A stretch of DNA of 64,000 nucleotides from Pelagibacterium flavum (GCF_025854335.1 NZ_CP107716.1:1109001-1173000); one strand, 5' to 3'; numbered from the stretch's first letter, positions 51,126 to 61,791 are shown. Program-made: numbers and translations. The notes: generated by a model from the letters alone, not told the origin.

Positions 51126-52426
51126 CCGCAAAGATTTTGCGCGGCCGCGTTCTGACCTTCATCGCCGAACCCTCCGGGGCCGACGATCACGAAAGCTATC
51201 GCTATATCGAGGATGGGGCGGTGGTTGTCGATCAGGGAAGGATCGTTTCGGTCGGGGAGTGGAACGAGGGGGTCAGGCTCGTCGCGCCCAAGGCTGAGAT
51301 CATCGATCACCGGCCCAATCTGATTATGCCGGGGTTTATCGATACCCATATCCACTATCCACAGATGCAGGTGATCGGCTCGTATGCCAAGGACCTCCTG
51401 GAGTGGCTCAATACCTACACGTTCGTAGAAGAACAACGCTTCGCCGATGCAGAGCATGCGGCGCGCATCGCCTCACTGTTCTGTGACGAACTGGTGCGGT
51501 ACGGGACGACTACGGCGGCGGTTTATTGCTCGGTGCATCCGCAATCGGTGGACGCGTTTTTCGCCGAGGCGAAAAAGCGCGACATGCGCATGATTGCCGG
51601 CAAGGTGATGATGGATCGCAACGCGCCCCAAGGGCTGCTCGATACGCCGCGACGGGGGTATGACGAAAGCAAGGCGTTGCTGGAAAAATGGGACGGCGTC
51701 GGGCGGCTGCACTACGCGATTACCCCGCGTTTTGCGCTGACCTCTACCCACGCACAAATGGAAATGGCGCAGGATCTGGTCCGCGAATTTCCCGATGTCT
51801 ATGTCCAGACGCATGTGAACGAGAGCCTGGGCGAAATCGAGTTTGTCAGGGAACTGTTTCCCAACTTGCCTGACTATGTCGGCGTCTATGAGCATTACGG
51901 GCTGCTGGGCCCGCGGACATTGCTCGGCCATTGCATCCACATGACCGACCGGGAAATCGCGGCACTTTCGGAAACGGGATCGGTGGCGGTGTTCTGCCCG
52001 ACATCGAACCTGTTCATCGGCTCGGGGCTGTTCGACCGCGAACGGCTGATGGCGTCCAATGTGCGGATCGGGGTAGCGACCGATGTGGGCGGAGGCACTT
52101 CCTATTCGATGTTGCGCACGCTCGATGAGGGCTACAAGGTGCTGCAGTTGCGCGGCCAGCGCCTCTCACCGCTCGAAAGCTTTTTCATGATGACGCTGGG
52201 CAATGCGCGGGCGCTTTTGCTCGAGCACACCATCGGCACGCTGGAGCCTGGCGCCGATGCCGATATCGTGGTGCTCGATGCCCGGGCCCTGCCGCATATG
52301 GCGCTCAAGATGGAGCAGGTGGAACATCTGTCCGAGGAGTTGTTTCTGCTCCAGACATGCGGTGACGACCGGGTGATTGCGCAAACCTATGTGGCGGGCG
52401 AGGCGGCCAAGACTCCGCCAAGCTGA
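51122..52426 (+). CDS. guaD: Guanine deaminase
   Basis: This 434-residue amidohydrolase starts with GTG overlapping the puuD stop by four bases. The zinc ligands are in PGFIDTHIHYPQMQVIGSYAKDLLEWLNTYTFVEE, QTHVNESLGEI, LGHCIHMTDREI and GVATDVGGGTSYSML. The subfamily signature (YPQMQVIGSYGxxLLxWLxxYTFPxE type) is clear. It converts guanine to xanthine for XDH, so it belongs functionally to this operon. Confidence 0.94.
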   Translation: MTAKILRGRVLTFIAEPSGADDHESYRYIEDGAVVVDQGRIVSVGEWNEGVRLVAPKAEIIDHRPNLIMPGFIDTHIHYPQMQVIGSYAKDLLEWLNTYTFVEEQRFADAEHAARIASLFCDELVRYGTTTAAVYCSVHPQSVDAFFAEAKKRDMRMIAGKVMMDRNAPQGLLDTPRRGYDESKALLEKWDGVGRLHYAITPRFALTSTHAQMEMAQDLVREFPDVYVQTHVNESLGEIEFVRELFPNLPDYVGVYEHYGLLGPRTLLGHCIHMTDREIAALSETGSVAVFCPTSNLFIGSGLFDRERLMASNVRIGVATDVGGGTSYSMLRTLDEGYKVLQLRGQRLSPLESFFMMTLGNARALLLEHTIGTLEPGADADIVVLDARALPHMALKMEQVEHLSEELFLLQTCGDDRVIAQTYVAGEAAKTPPS

Positions 52427-52514
52427 TTTCCACATCGTGGAAGGGTTTTCCACGACCGCTTGGCGGAAATAGGCTGGCGCGTTAGCTGGGCAGGAAACGA
52501 GCAGGAGAGAGACG

Positions 52515-54683
52515 ATGAGTAGCTATGTCACGCGGGCCGGTTTGCAGGTCGATGAACAGCTTGCCGCGTTTGTCGAACAGGAGGCGCTCAACGGGCTCGA
52601 TATAGCGTCGGACAGCTTCTGGGCGGGGTTTGCCGAGATGGTCGCAGCCTATATGCCGGGCAATCGCGAACTCCTGGAAATCCGCGACAGGATGCAGAAC
52701 CAGATCGATGATTGGCATCGTGACAATGGCCCGGCTACCAAGGACCCCGAGGCCTATCAGGCGTTTTTGCGCGAGATCAAATATCTCGAGGACGAGCCAG
52801 AGGATTTCCGGATTGAGACGGAAGATCTCGATTCCGAGATTGCCTCGATCTGCGGCCCGCAACTGGTGGTGCCGGTCTCAAATGCCCGCTATGCGCTCAA
52901 TGCCGCCAATGCCCGCTGGGGCAGTCTATACGATGCGCTTTATGGCACCGATGTGATTGCCCGCGAGGGCGATCTGGCGCCTGGGCGCGCCTACAATCCC
53001 AGGCGCGGCGCCGAGGTGTTCGCGCGGGCCGGCCATTTTCTTGATGAGACGTTTCCGCTGCTCGGCGTCAAGCATTGGGCGGTGACACGCTATGGCGTCG
53101 ATACATCGGGAGATATTGCCAGATTGGTGATCGAAAGTCAGGATGGCCCAGCGAAACTGGCTTATCCCGAGGCGTTCGCGGGCTATTCGCGCCATGGCGA
53201 CGTGCTGCGCATTCTGCTCAAACACCACGGATTGCATGTTGAACTGGTGATCGACGCAAACCATCCGGTGGGCAAGGACCATCCGGCCAATCTGGCAGAT
53301 GTGGTGATCGAAAGCGCGCTGACCACAATTCAGGATTGCGAGGATTCGGTCGCGGCGGTGGATGCCGAGGACAAGGTCGGGGTCTATCGCAACTGGCTCG
53401 GGCTGATGAAGGGCGATCTGGCCGATACGTTCGAAAAGGGCGGCAAGAGCGTTACACGGACGCTTAATGCCGACCGGGCCTACACTGCACCGGATGGAAG
53501 CGAGTTGACCCTCAAGGGTCGCGCGCTGCTGCTGGTGCGCAATGTCGGGCATCTGATGACGACCGATGCCATCCTCGATGCGGACGGGCAGCCGATCGGC
53601 GAGGGAATGATGGATGCGGCGATCACCACGCTTTGCGCCCTGCACGACCTCAAGCGTAGGGCCAATTCGACAACCGGCTCGATCTACATAGTCAAACCCA
53701 AGATGCACGGGCCGACCGAGGTGCTGTTTGCGTGCAATGTGTTCGGGGAGGTCGAAAAGATCCTCGGATTACCGCTCAACACAATCAAGATCGGCATCAT
53801 GGACGAGGAGCGGCGGACATCGGCCAACCTCAAGGCCTGTATCCACGCGGCGCGTGAACGGGTGTTTTTCATCAACACCGGCTTCCTAGACCGCACGGGT
53901 GACGAGATCCACACCTCTATGGAAGCCGGGCCGGTGTTGCTCAAGGATCAGATCAAGGCCGAGCGCTGGATCCAGGCTTACGAGGATCGCAACGTCACGA
54001 TAGGGATCGCGTGCGGGCTGACCGGCCGCGCCCAGATCGGCAAGGGCATGTGGGCCCGGCCCGACGATATGGCGGCGATGATGGAGCAGAAGGTCGGACA
54101 TCCAAAATCGGGCGCCAATTGCGCCTGGGTGCCTTCGCCGACGGCGGCAACGCTGCATGCGCTGCACTATCATGAGGTCGACGTGTTCGAGGCGCAAAAG
54201 CGCAGGCACAACGAGCCCATTCCCGGTCTGGACGCCTTGTTCTCCATGCCTGTGCTCGATCCGTCGACTTTGTCGGCTGAGCAGATCCAGCGCGAACTTG
54301 ATAACAATGCGCAGGGCATTCTGGGCTATGTGGTGCGCTGGGTCGACGCGGGGGTGGGGTGCTCGAAAGTGCCCGACATCAATGATGTGGGCTTGATGGA
54401 GGACCGGGCAACCTGTCGCATCTCATCGCAGGCGATTGCCAACTGGCTCTGGCATGGTGTGGTAACACAGGACGAGGTGGTGGCGACGTTCACACGGATG
54501 GCCCGGGTGGTCGATCAGCAGAATGCCGGCGATCCAGCCTATGACCCCATGAGCGACGATCCCGAACACTCGGTCGCTTTTCAGGCTGCATTGGCGCTGG
54601 CGCTGGAAGGGGTAGAACAGCCCTCAGGCTATACCGAGCCCCTGCTGCACGCCAAGCGGGCGGAAAAGAAGGCTCAGCGATAA
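52515..54683 (+). CDS. glcB: Malate synthase G
   Basis: The 722-residue length is that of the monomeric G isoform. Recognisable parts are [65 protein letters not shown] with [46 protein letters not shown] (the general acid/base and magnesium region), and [17 protein letters not shown]. It condenses glyoxylate with acetyl-CoA to malate. Placed after guaD in the same direction (88-base gap), it handles the glyoxylate released by AllA. An AGGAGAGAG site precedes the ATG. Confidence 0.95.
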   Translation: MSSYVTRAGLQVDEQLAAFVEQEALNGLDIASDSFWAGFAEMVAAYMPGNRELLEIRDRMQNQIDDWHRDNGPATKDPEAYQAFLREIKYLEDEPEDFRIETEDLDSEIASICGPQLVVPVSNARYALNAANARWGSLYDALYGTDVIAREGDLAPGRAYNPRRGAEVFARAGHFLDETFPLLGVKHWAVTRYGVDTSGDIARLVIESQDGPAKLAYPEAFAGYSRHGDVLRILLKHHGLHVELVIDANHPVGKDHPANLADVVIESALTTIQDCEDSVAAVDAEDKVGVYRNWLGLMKGDLADTFEKGGKSVTRTLNADRAYTAPDGSELTLKGRALLLVRNVGHLMTTDAILDADGQPIGEGMMDAAITTLCALHDLKRRANSTTGSIYIVKPKMHGPTEVLFACNVFGEVEKILGLPLNTIKIGIMDEERRTSANLKACIHAARERVFFINTGFLDRTGDEIHTSMEAGPVLLKDQIKAERWIQAYEDRNVTIGIACGLTGRAQIGKGMWARPDDMAAMMEQKVGHPKSGANCAWVPSPTAATLHALHYHEVDVFEAQKRRHNEPIPGLDALFSMPVLDPSTLSAEQIQRELDNNAQGILGYVVRWVDAGVGCSKVPDINDVGLMEDRATCRISSQAIANWLWHGVVTQDEVVATFTRMARVVDQQNAGDPAYDPMSDDPEHSVAFQAALALALEGVEQPSGYTEPLLHAKRAEKKAQR

Positions 54684-55060
54684 TCGTTGCGATTGTCGGA
54701 AAGGCGCGGTGCCGGCTGCGCCTTTTGCTTGTCATCCGAGGCGTTCTGCGCCGATTTCCGGTCGCGGCGGCTGCGGTGCCAAAGGTGCCACTGGCGTTCT
54801 CCGCGCAGGATAATCCCGTTCATTGGGCGCTGGAGGAAGGGCAGGTCAATGGCCAGCAACAACAGGCCGAGCGGTAGCATCCAGACGCCGAGGATCGGAA
54901 GAAAGGACGCAATCCCCCCGAGGCACAACAGGATGCCCAGCGGGATACGAATGAGCATGGCCCAAGGCTGGCGCAGCACATAGATGATCATCGCAAAGCG
55001 CGGAAAGCGCGCTTCGAGGCGTAGGAACAGGCGTTCGAGGCGGGTCCGCTCTTTGGTCAT
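54674..55060 (-). CDS. Small membrane protein of unknown function
   Basis: The product has 128 residues with one long or two short hydrophobic helices ([37 protein letters not shown]) between a basic N-terminus ([20 protein letters not shown]) and a basic, polar C-terminal tail. I do not recognise the family. The [31 protein letters not shown] arrangement recurs in small alphaproteobacterial membrane proteins. It is convergent with glcB, overlapping it by ten bases. Confidence 0.6.
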   Translation of the reverse strand: MTKERTRLERLFLRLEARFPRFAMIIYVLRQPWAMLIRIPLGILLCLGGIASFLPILGVWMLPLGLLLLAIDLPFLQRPMNGIILRGERQWHLWHRSRRDRKSAQNASDDKQKAQPAPRLSDNRNDYR

Positions 55061-55106
55061 GCTCTAAGAGATAAGAGGGAAAGTGGCTTAATCAAGCCGT
55101 GCACGG

Positions 55107-56816
55107 TCATGAGACGAAATCGAACTTGTCGACGTCAAACAGACCGTTGTCGGTCATTTTCAGGTGCGGAATGACCGGCAGGGCAAGAAAAGCGACCTGA
55201 AGGAAGGGTTCAGGCAGGGTGCAATCGAGCGCCCTTGCCGCCTCGCGCAAATGTTCGAGGTGTTCGGTGACGATCTCGAAGGGTTCCGGACTCATCAGTC
55301 CAGCAATGGGCAGAGCGAGGTCGGCGAGGATTTCGCCCTCGCAAGCAACGGAAAAGCCGCCACCGATTTCGATGAGGCGATTGACGGCCAGCGCCATATC
55401 CTCATCGGTCACACCGACCACGGTGATATTATGGCTGTCATGGCCGACTGAAGAGGCGATGGCGCCGCGCTTGAGCCCGAAGCCCTTGACGAAGGACCGG
55501 CCGATATTGCCGTTGATGCCATGGCGCTCGATGACCGCCACCTTGATGACATCGGCACTGGTGTCCGGTTTCAGCCCGTCTTCGTCGCTAGCCAGGGCCG
55601 CGCTCTCGCGGAAGGTTAGAATGAGGCCGGGTTTGACGCCGATTACCGGCACTTCGTTCTTGTCGGGATCGGGCGCTGTAATGAAAGCCGATGGCTCGAC
55701 CGGCTTTGCCTTCATGGAGTCAAGACCAACCGGGGCGACCTGTTCGCGGGTTGCCCAGAGTGCTTCGGTGACAAGGCGACCGGCCGAAACGACATCGGAA
55801 ACGCGGCAATCCTCCAGGCTATCGAGCAGCGCGATGTCCGCGCGCCAGCCCGACGCGACGTGCCCGCGGTCCTTGAGGCCGAAAATGCGAGCAGCAGAAT
55901 GGGAGGCGGCGCGATAGACGTGATGGAGCGGGCAACCATGGGCGATCAGGCGGCGGATCGAAGAATCCAGATGGCCCTCTTCGGCAATGTCGAGCGGGTT
56001 ACGGTCGTCCGTGCAGAGCGCAACGAAGGCCGAGGTGTTTGCGTCGAGGATCTCAGCCAGTGCGTCGAGGTCTTTTGACACCGAGCCCTCGCGAATGAGG
56101 ATCGCCATGCCCTTGGAGAGCTTTTCGCGAGCCTCGGTCGCGCTCGTCGCTTCATGGTCTGTGCGGATGCCAGCAGCCAGATAGGCGTTAAGATCGAACC
56201 CGGAGAGCAGCGGTGCGTGGCCATCCATGTGCCGGTGTTGGAAGGCTTCGAGCTTGGCCAGAATTCCCGGATCGCAATTGATTACGCCGGGAAAGTTCAT
56301 CATTTCGGCAAGGCCGATGACCTTGGGGTGATCGACAAAGGGTAACAAATCTTCGATCTCGAGGCGCGCGCCGGCCGTCTCGAATGGGGTGGCGGGGACG
56401 CAGGAAGAAAGGTTGATGCGGATATCCATGATCGATTGCTCGGCGCAATCGAGGAAGTAACTGATCCCCCTGGCACCGAGCACGTTAGCAATTTCGTGGG
56501 GATCGCAGATGACGGTTGTGACGCCGTGGGGCAGCACGCAACGGTCGAATTCGAGCGGGGTGACGAGCGAGGATTCGATGTGAAGATGGGTATCGATGAA
56601 GCCGGGCACGGCAAAGCGGCCGGCGCCATCGATTTCGCTGTGGCCCGCATAAGTGCCATGGGTGCCGACGATGCGATCTGCGACGATGGCGATGTCGGTC
56701 TGGGTGACTTCACCGGTAACAATATCGAGCCGCCGGACGTTCCTGATGACCAGATCGGCAGGATCAAGCCCGCGTCCGGCGCGGATCATGCGGGCGAGAG
56801 TGGCAGCGTCAGTCAT
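55107..56816 (-). CDS. ade: Adenine deaminase
   Basis: This 569-residue amidohydrolase of the AdeC type has metal ligands in [61 protein letters not shown] and [10 protein letters not shown]. The C-terminal adenine-specific region contains [32 protein letters not shown]. It deaminates adenine to hypoxanthine, which XDH then oxidises. It lies 112 bases after the nucleoside-importer operon on the same strand, beyond a terminator, so it may be transcribed partly by read-through. Confidence 0.94.
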   Translation of the reverse strand: MTDAATLARMIRAGRGLDPADLVIRNVRRLDIVTGEVTQTDIAIVADRIVGTHGTYAGHSEIDGAGRFAVPGFIDTHLHIESSLVTPLEFDRCVLPHGVTTVICDPHEIANVLGARGISYFLDCAEQSIMDIRINLSSCVPATPFETAGARLEIEDLLPFVDHPKVIGLAEMMNFPGVINCDPGILAKLEAFQHRHMDGHAPLLSGFDLNAYLAAGIRTDHEATSATEAREKLSKGMAILIREGSVSKDLDALAEILDANTSAFVALCTDDRNPLDIAEEGHLDSSIRRLIAHGCPLHHVYRAASHSAARIFGLKDRGHVASGWRADIALLDSLEDCRVSDVVSAGRLVTEALWATREQVAPVGLDSMKAKPVEPSAFITAPDPDKNEVPVIGVKPGLILTFRESAALASDEDGLKPDTSADVIKVAVIERHGINGNIGRSFVKGFGLKRGAIASSVGHDSHNITVVGVTDEDMALAVNRLIEIGGGFSVACEGEILADLALPIAGLMSPEPFEIVTEHLEHLREAARALDCTLPEPFLQVAFLALPVIPHLKMTDNGLFDVDKFDFVS

Positions 56817-56870
56817 CAGCTATTGTCCTTGGTCTTGTACCAGAAGGGTGTCGCGGCGCGGGTGTTCGGT

Positions 56871-56906
56871 CAAGAAACAAAAGCGGCGGCATTGCTGCCG
56901 CCGCTT
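56871..56906 (-). terminator. Rho-independent terminator of the nucleoside-importer operon
   Basis: An 11-bp perfect stem AAGCGGCGGCA / TGCCGCCGCTT (56881-56906) with a four-base loop is followed on the minus strand by TTGTTTCTTG. It lies 23 bases after the binding-protein stop. Confidence 0.85.
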
Positions 56907-56928
56907 TCGATTGACAGAACCTTGGAGC

Positions 56929-58002
56929 TTACTGCGGAAGCTGGTCGTCCACGCCTTCGACATAGAAGTTCAGACCCAGCAGAGTGCCGTCATCGGCCTG
57001 TTCGCCTTCGGCGAGCCATTGGGTGCCGTCCTGCTTGTTGATCGGGCCGGTAAAGACAAAGAGTTCGCCGGATTTGATGGCTTCCTCGGTTTCTTCGGCT
57101 AGCGCTGCGACCTCTTCGGGCATGTTGGTGTAAGGTGCCATTGTCAGAATGCCGTCGACCAGCCCGTCCCAGCTGTCCGAGGTTTCCCAGGTGCCATCGA
57201 TCACCGCGCCGACGCGTTCGATGTAATAGGGCGCCCAGGTGTCCACGATGGCCGTCAGCTGGGTTTCAGGACCAGCTTCGATCATGTCGGAAGCCTGACC
57301 GAACGCCTTGATGCCGCGGGCGGCGGCTTCCTGCATGGGGGCGGTGGAGTCGGTGTGCTGGGTGATGATATCGACGCCCTGGTCCATCAGAACCTTGGCG
57401 GCATCGGCTTCCGCGCCGGGATCATACCAGGAGTTGGCCCAGACCACCTTGACGGCGAAATCGGGGTCGATCGACTGCGCACCAAGCATGAAGGCATTGA
57501 TGCCCTGCACAACTTCAGGGATCGGGAACGAGCCAATGTAGCCGGCAACCCCTGCTTCCGACATCGAGGCGGCGATCACGCCCTGAATGTAGCGGCCTTC
57601 ATAAAAGCGCGAATTGTAGACCGAGACGTTGGGCGCGGTCTTGTAGCCGGTAGCGTGCTCGAACTTGACGTCCGGAAAGCGTTCGGCAACGGCGATGGTG
57701 GGGTCCATGAAGCCGAAGGAGGTGGTGAAGATGATGTCACAGCCGGAACGCGCCATGCGCTCGATGGCACCCTCGGAGGTGGCTTCGGCGACGTTTTCGA
57801 TGAAGCGGGTTTCGACGGCATCGCCATATTCCTCTTCCACCGCGAGGCGCGCGATGTCGTGAGCCTGGCTCCAGCCGCCATCGGTGTGCGAACCGACATA
57901 GACAAAGCAGGCTTCGACGGGCTCGTCCTGCGCCATGGCTGCAGGAACCACAGTCAGCGACAGTGCCGTGGCTGCCGCAAGAGTTGAGAGGAGCGTTTTC
58001 AT
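56929..58002 (-). CDS. BMP-family nucleoside-binding lipoprotein-like periplasmic protein
   Basis: The product has 357 residues with a signal peptide (MKTLLSTLAAATALSLTVVPAAMAQ) without lipobox cysteine. The BMP/PnrA-type domain follows: ACFVYVGSHTDGGWSQAHDIARLAVEEEYGD, ERMARSGCDIIFTTSFGFMDPTIAVAERFPDVKFEHATGY, RYIQGVIAASMSEAGVAGYIGSFPIPEVVQGINAFMLGAQSIDPD. The paralog class found with two RbsC-like permeases and a double ATPase binds purine nucleosides. It is the last gene of the importer operon and ends just before the terminator. Confidence 0.9.
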   Translation of the reverse strand: MKTLLSTLAAATALSLTVVPAAMAQDEPVEACFVYVGSHTDGGWSQAHDIARLAVEEEYGDAVETRFIENVAEATSEGAIERMARSGCDIIFTTSFGFMDPTIAVAERFPDVKFEHATGYKTAPNVSVYNSRFYEGRYIQGVIAASMSEAGVAGYIGSFPIPEVVQGINAFMLGAQSIDPDFAVKVVWANSWYDPGAEADAAKVLMDQGVDIITQHTDSTAPMQEAAARGIKAFGQASDMIEAGPETQLTAIVDTWAPYYIERVGAVIDGTWETSDSWDGLVDGILTMAPYTNMPEEVAALAEETEEAIKSGELFVFTGPINKQDGTQWLAEGEQADDGTLLGLNFYVEGVDDQLPQ

Positions 58003-58028
58003 GAGTGTCCCTTCCTTGAACTTTGGTT

Positions 58029-58943
58029 TTAGCGATCCGGCACGAAGCTCTTGCCGAGCGAGGCCGGGGTGTTAATCAGCGTCAGCCGCCGGTTCTGGGA
58101 AATCAAGACCAGAACCAGGACGGTGGCGAGATAGGGGAGTGCCGAAAGGAACTGGGACGGAATGCCGATCCCCAGAGCCTGGGCGTGCAACTGGCCAATC
58201 GAGACCGCGCCGAACAGATAGGCGCCCGCCAGCACCCGGGCCGGTCGCCAGGAGGCGAAAACCACGAGCGCCAACGCAATCCAGCCTCGGCCCGCCGACA
58301 TGTTTTCGGTCCATTGGGGAGTGTAAACGAGTGAGAGATGGGCGCCAGCCAGGCCCGCACAAGCCCCACCGAACAGGACGGCCAGATAGCGATAGCGGAT
58401 GACCTTGATGCCGAGTGCGTGGGCCGATTGCGGATTGTCACCGATCGAGCGCAGAGTGAGGCCCTTTTTTGTTCTGAACAGGAACCAGGCCACGCCGATG
58501 ACAAGCGCGATGGATATATAGAAGATGACGTCCTGGCCGAACAGCAGGCGGCCGATGATCGGAATATCGGACAGTACGGGGATATCGAGAACCGGCATGC
58601 GGACAGCCGAACGGCCGACATAGGGCTCGCCGATCAATCCGGATAGGCCAAGGCCCAGAATGGTGAGGGCAAGGCCGGTTGCATATTGGTTTGTTGCCAG
58701 CGTGAGCGCCAGAAAGGCAAAGAGCAGCGAGAGGACGGTGCCGAACAGCACGCCGACCAGCGCGCCGATGAAGGGATTGCCGGTGACGATCATGCCGACA
58801 AAACCGCCGACGGCACCCATGACCATCATGCCCTCGACGCCGAGATTGAGGGTGCCGGAGCGTTCGACGACCAACTCGCCGAGGGCGGCCAACAAAAGCG
58901 GCGTTGCGGCCGTGATGATGGTGAGAAGGATCGATTCAAGCAT
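58029..58943 (-). CDS. Nucleoside ABC transporter permease (NupQ-like)
   Basis: The product has 304 residues from the ATG at 58943, overlapping the previous gene by eight bases. The BPD-transport family 2 features are LLLAALGELVVERSGTLNLGVEGMMVMGAVGGF and LRSIGDNPQSAHALGIKVIRYRYLAVLFGGACAGLAGAHLSLVYTPQWTENMSAGRGWIALALVVFA, the latter typical of BMP-linked permeases. It forms the channel together with the larger permease. Confidence 0.88.
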   Translation of the reverse strand: MLESILLTIITAATPLLLAALGELVVERSGTLNLGVEGMMVMGAVGGFVGMIVTGNPFIGALVGVLFGTVLSLLFAFLALTLATNQYATGLALTILGLGLSGLIGEPYVGRSAVRMPVLDIPVLSDIPIIGRLLFGQDVIFYISIALVIGVAWFLFRTKKGLTLRSIGDNPQSAHALGIKVIRYRYLAVLFGGACAGLAGAHLSLVYTPQWTENMSAGRGWIALALVVFASWRPARVLAGAYLFGAVSIGQLHAQALGIGIPSQFLSALPYLATVLVLVLISQNRRLTLINTPASLGKSFVPDR

Positions 58944-60030
58944 CGGCGACACTCCCCGATGCCTTTGGCGCGCGGGCAAAGCGGATGCGGTAATGGATCA
59001 GCGTATCGCAGGCCAGGATATAGAGCAGCAACGCGCCCTGAAAGACTCGGGCGACCTTGTCGGAAAGTCCAAGCGAAATCTGGGCGGCCTCTCCGCCGAG
59101 ATAGGTAAGCGCCAGCACCAATCCCGCGACGATCACGCCGAGCGGATTGAGACGGCCCAGGAAAGCCACGATGATGGCAGTGAACCCGTAGCCCGGCGAG
59201 ATGATGGGGCGCAACTGCGCCGAGGCACCAGCCACTTCGATGATGCCAGCCAGCCCGGCACAGGCGCCGGCCAGAAGGAAGGAGAAAAAGATCATCTTCT
59301 TTGCGTCGAAACCGGCGAATTTGCCGGCACGGGGGCTGGTGCCGAGCACCTTGATCTCGAAGCCCTTCAGCGTGCGCGAGAGCATGACCCAGATGGCGAT
59401 GGCGACGACAATCGCGATCACGATGCCCCAATTGGCACGGCCATCGGCTGGCATCAGTTCGGGGATGCGGGCGAAAGAATGGAAGCGCACCGATTCGGGG
59501 AAATTCATGCCACCCGGATTGCGCCACGGGCCACGCACGAGATAGTCGAGAATCAGTTCCGCTACATAGACCAGCATCAGGCTGACGAGGATTTCGTTGG
59601 TGTTGAATTTGGCCTTGAGCAGCGCGGGAATGCCGGCCCAGAGTGCGCCGCCAACGATGGCGAACACCATCATCAGCGGCAGAACAAACGGGGTTTGGAG
59701 GTCGGTGAACAGGACCGGGAAGATCGACCCGGCCAAAGCGCCCATGATGAACTGACCTTCGGCGCCGATGTTCCAGTTGTTGGAAAGATAGCAGACCGAA
59801 AGACCGGCCCCCATGAGAATCAGCGGTGCGGCTTTGATGAGCAGTTCGTGGACGGACCACAGCTCGGTCAGCGGCTCGACGAAATAGACATAGAGCGCCG
59901 CCAGCGGGTCTTTGCCCAGAATGGCGAACATGATCGCGCCAGTGACTACCGCCAGCGCAAGGCCGATCAGCGGGGAGAGAAATTGCAGCGCGCGCGAGGG
60001 GTTGCCGCGTTTTATGAGTTCGAGCCTCAT
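58936..60030 (-). CDS. Nucleoside ABC transporter permease (NupP-like)
   Basis: This 364-residue permease has about ten hydrophobic segments (LIKAAPLILMGAGLSVCYLSNNWNIGAEGQFIMGALAGSIFPVLF; FEIKVLGTSPRAGKFAGFDAKKMIFFSFLLAGACAGLAGIIEVAGASAQLRP). The NWNIGAEGQ segment is typical of the guanosine/nucleoside importers. Its ATG overlaps the ATPase stop by four bases. Confidence 0.88.
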   Translation of the reverse strand: MRLELIKRGNPSRALQFLSPLIGLALAVVTGAIMFAILGKDPLAALYVYFVEPLTELWSVHELLIKAAPLILMGAGLSVCYLSNNWNIGAEGQFIMGALAGSIFPVLFTDLQTPFVLPLMMVFAIVGGALWAGIPALLKAKFNTNEILVSLMLVYVAELILDYLVRGPWRNPGGMNFPESVRFHSFARIPELMPADGRANWGIVIAIVVAIAIWVMLSRTLKGFEIKVLGTSPRAGKFAGFDAKKMIFFSFLLAGACAGLAGIIEVAGASAQLRPIISPGYGFTAIIVAFLGRLNPLGVIVAGLVLALTYLGGEAAQISLGLSDKVARVFQGALLLYILACDTLIHYRIRFARAPKASGSVADA

Positions 60031-61565
60031 GCGGTCTGCCCCTCGAAAATGCCCGACATCTTGAGCCCGATGGCATTGCGGTCGGTCTGGGCCACGGGAG
60101 CGAAATCGGAGAGGCGGCCTTCGGCGATCGCGGCGAGGCGGTCGGTGAATTCAAAAAGCTCGTCAAGGTCCTGGCTGATGACCAGAACCGCGGCGCCGCC
60201 CTCGGCGAGGTCGACCAGGGTCTGACGGATGCGCGCCGCCGATCCGGCATCAACGCCCCAGGTGGGTTGGTTGACGATGATCACCTTGGGATCTTCGAGT
60301 ACTTCGCGCCCGATGATGAACTTCTGGAGGTTGCCCCCCGAAAGCGATTGGGCCGCCGGATCGGGCGCACTTTTGCGAACGTCGAGGGCATCAACGATGG
60401 TGCCGAGCAGGCTTTTGGCCTTGCCTCGGTTGAGGAACATGCCCGATTTGAGCCCCGGATTGACCCTGTAGCGGGTGAGGATAACGTTTTCGCTCAACGA
60501 AAGGGATGGCACGGTGGCATGACCCAGACGCTCCTCGGAGATAAAGACAGCGCCCTTGGCGCGCCGGGCGGTGATGTCGTCGTGGCCTACGGGTTTTCCG
60601 AAAAGCGTGACCTGTTCGGGACGGCCGGCAAGGCGTTCGCCGGAGAGCACATCGAAGAGCTCCGACTGCCCGTTTCCGGCAATTCCTGCGATACCCACAA
60701 TCTCGCCGGGGAACAGATCGAGCGAGATATCCTTTAACGGTGTGCCGAAAACGTCGCGGGAGTCCATCGAAAGATTCGAGATGGAGAGCAGCGGTTCGGC
60801 GCCTTGCGGGCGCGCCTTGGCCGGCCGGATCTGGTGAATATCGGCGCCGACCATCATGCGCGCGATGGAGGCGGCGGTTTCATCGCGCGGAATACAGGTG
60901 CCTACGACCTTGCCGTGCCTGAGGATGGTTGCGCGTTCGCACAGCGCCCGAACTTCTTCGAGCTTGTGCGAAATATAGAGGATGGCCTTTCCCTCGTCGC
61001 GCAGCTTGCGCAATACAGCAAAAAGGTCGTCGACCTCCTGGGGCGTGAGCACCGAGGTCGGCTCGTCCATGATGACGAGATCGGGATGGCCCAGAAGGCA
61101 GCGCACGATTTCGATGCGTTGACGCTCACCCACCGAGAGATCGTGCACATAGGCACCGGCCTTGAGCGGCAGGCCATATTCCCTTGATACGGTTTCGACG
61201 TCGGCGGCCACCTTTTTGATCGGAGTGTCACCGGGCAGGGCGACAGCAACATTTTCGGCAACCGTAAGGGCTTCAAAGAGCGAAAAGTGCTGGAACACCA
61301 TGCCCACGCCGAGCTGACGCGCAAAGGCGGGGCTGGGAATGGAAACGGGCTTTCCCCGCCAGACCATTTCGCCGGCATCGGGCTGGAGTGCGCCATAGAG
61401 CATTTTGACGAAGGTCGATTTTCCGGCGCCATTCTCACCGAGCAGAGCATGAATTTCGCCCGGGATAATCTGGAGATCTACGGAATCGTTGGCCTTGAAA
61501 CTCCCGAAGGATTTGGTGAGACCTTTAAGGGTCAGCAATGCTTCGGGGCCGCTTGCGGTCATCAC
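60027..61565 (-). CDS. Nucleoside ABC transporter ATP-binding protein (two ABC domains)
   Basis: This 512-residue tandem ATPase has a complete first domain: GENGAGKSTFVKMLYG, LSVGERQRIEIVRCLL, LVIMDEPTSVLTP. The second is degenerate: GIAGNGQSELFDVLSG in place of Walker A, signature LSGGNLQKFIIGREV, and IIVNQPTWGVD instead of a catalytic DEP-containing Walker B. This asymmetry is usual for the NupA/YufO-type and sugar ATPases. It is the first gene of the four-gene importer operon. Confidence 0.9.
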   Translation of the reverse strand: MMTASGPEALLTLKGLTKSFGSFKANDSVDLQIIPGEIHALLGENGAGKSTFVKMLYGALQPDAGEMVWRGKPVSIPSPAFARQLGVGMVFQHFSLFEALTVAENVAVALPGDTPIKKVAADVETVSREYGLPLKAGAYVHDLSVGERQRIEIVRCLLGHPDLVIMDEPTSVLTPQEVDDLFAVLRKLRDEGKAILYISHKLEEVRALCERATILRHGKVVGTCIPRDETAASIARMMVGADIHQIRPAKARPQGAEPLLSISNLSMDSRDVFGTPLKDISLDLFPGEIVGIAGIAGNGQSELFDVLSGERLAGRPEQVTLFGKPVGHDDITARRAKGAVFISEERLGHATVPSLSLSENVILTRYRVNPGLKSGMFLNRGKAKSLLGTIVDALDVRKSAPDPAAQSLSGGNLQKFIIGREVLEDPKVIIVNQPTWGVDAGSAARIRQTLVDLAEGGAAVLVISQDLDELFEFTDRLAAIAEGRLSDFAPVAQTDRNAIGLKMSGIFEGQTA

Positions 61566-61791
61566 GCGCCAAAATTAGACCAAATGGACAAAAACACTAT
61601 GTCGTCACATGCGGCGGGGCGCAAGGCCGATTGCACGCGCGATGGTGACTTGTTGAACGATATTTTCCATTTGCCCAATTTTGCGTCACCAGCGTCGTGG
61701 AACGGGATCTCCGACCATGCGTTCTACCCTTGCCGTGCACTTTGCCCGGTCCGTTGGGTTCCGGTCGAGCCCACATGTCGAGGGACGCACA

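Noticed and set aside
52428-52453. Alternating hairpin arms TTCCAC-ATC-GTGGAA-N5-TTCCAC after guaD
   Set aside because: Looks like a mutually exclusive two-hairpin switch, but there is no T-run or nearby leader peptide and stems are only 6 bp.
61576-61591. RutR-like TTGTCCATTTGGTCTA (minus strand) just before the nucleoside importer
   Set aside because: Arms are not complementary at two of seven positions and it sits within 11-26 bases of the start codon; may be chance in a short AT-rich patch.
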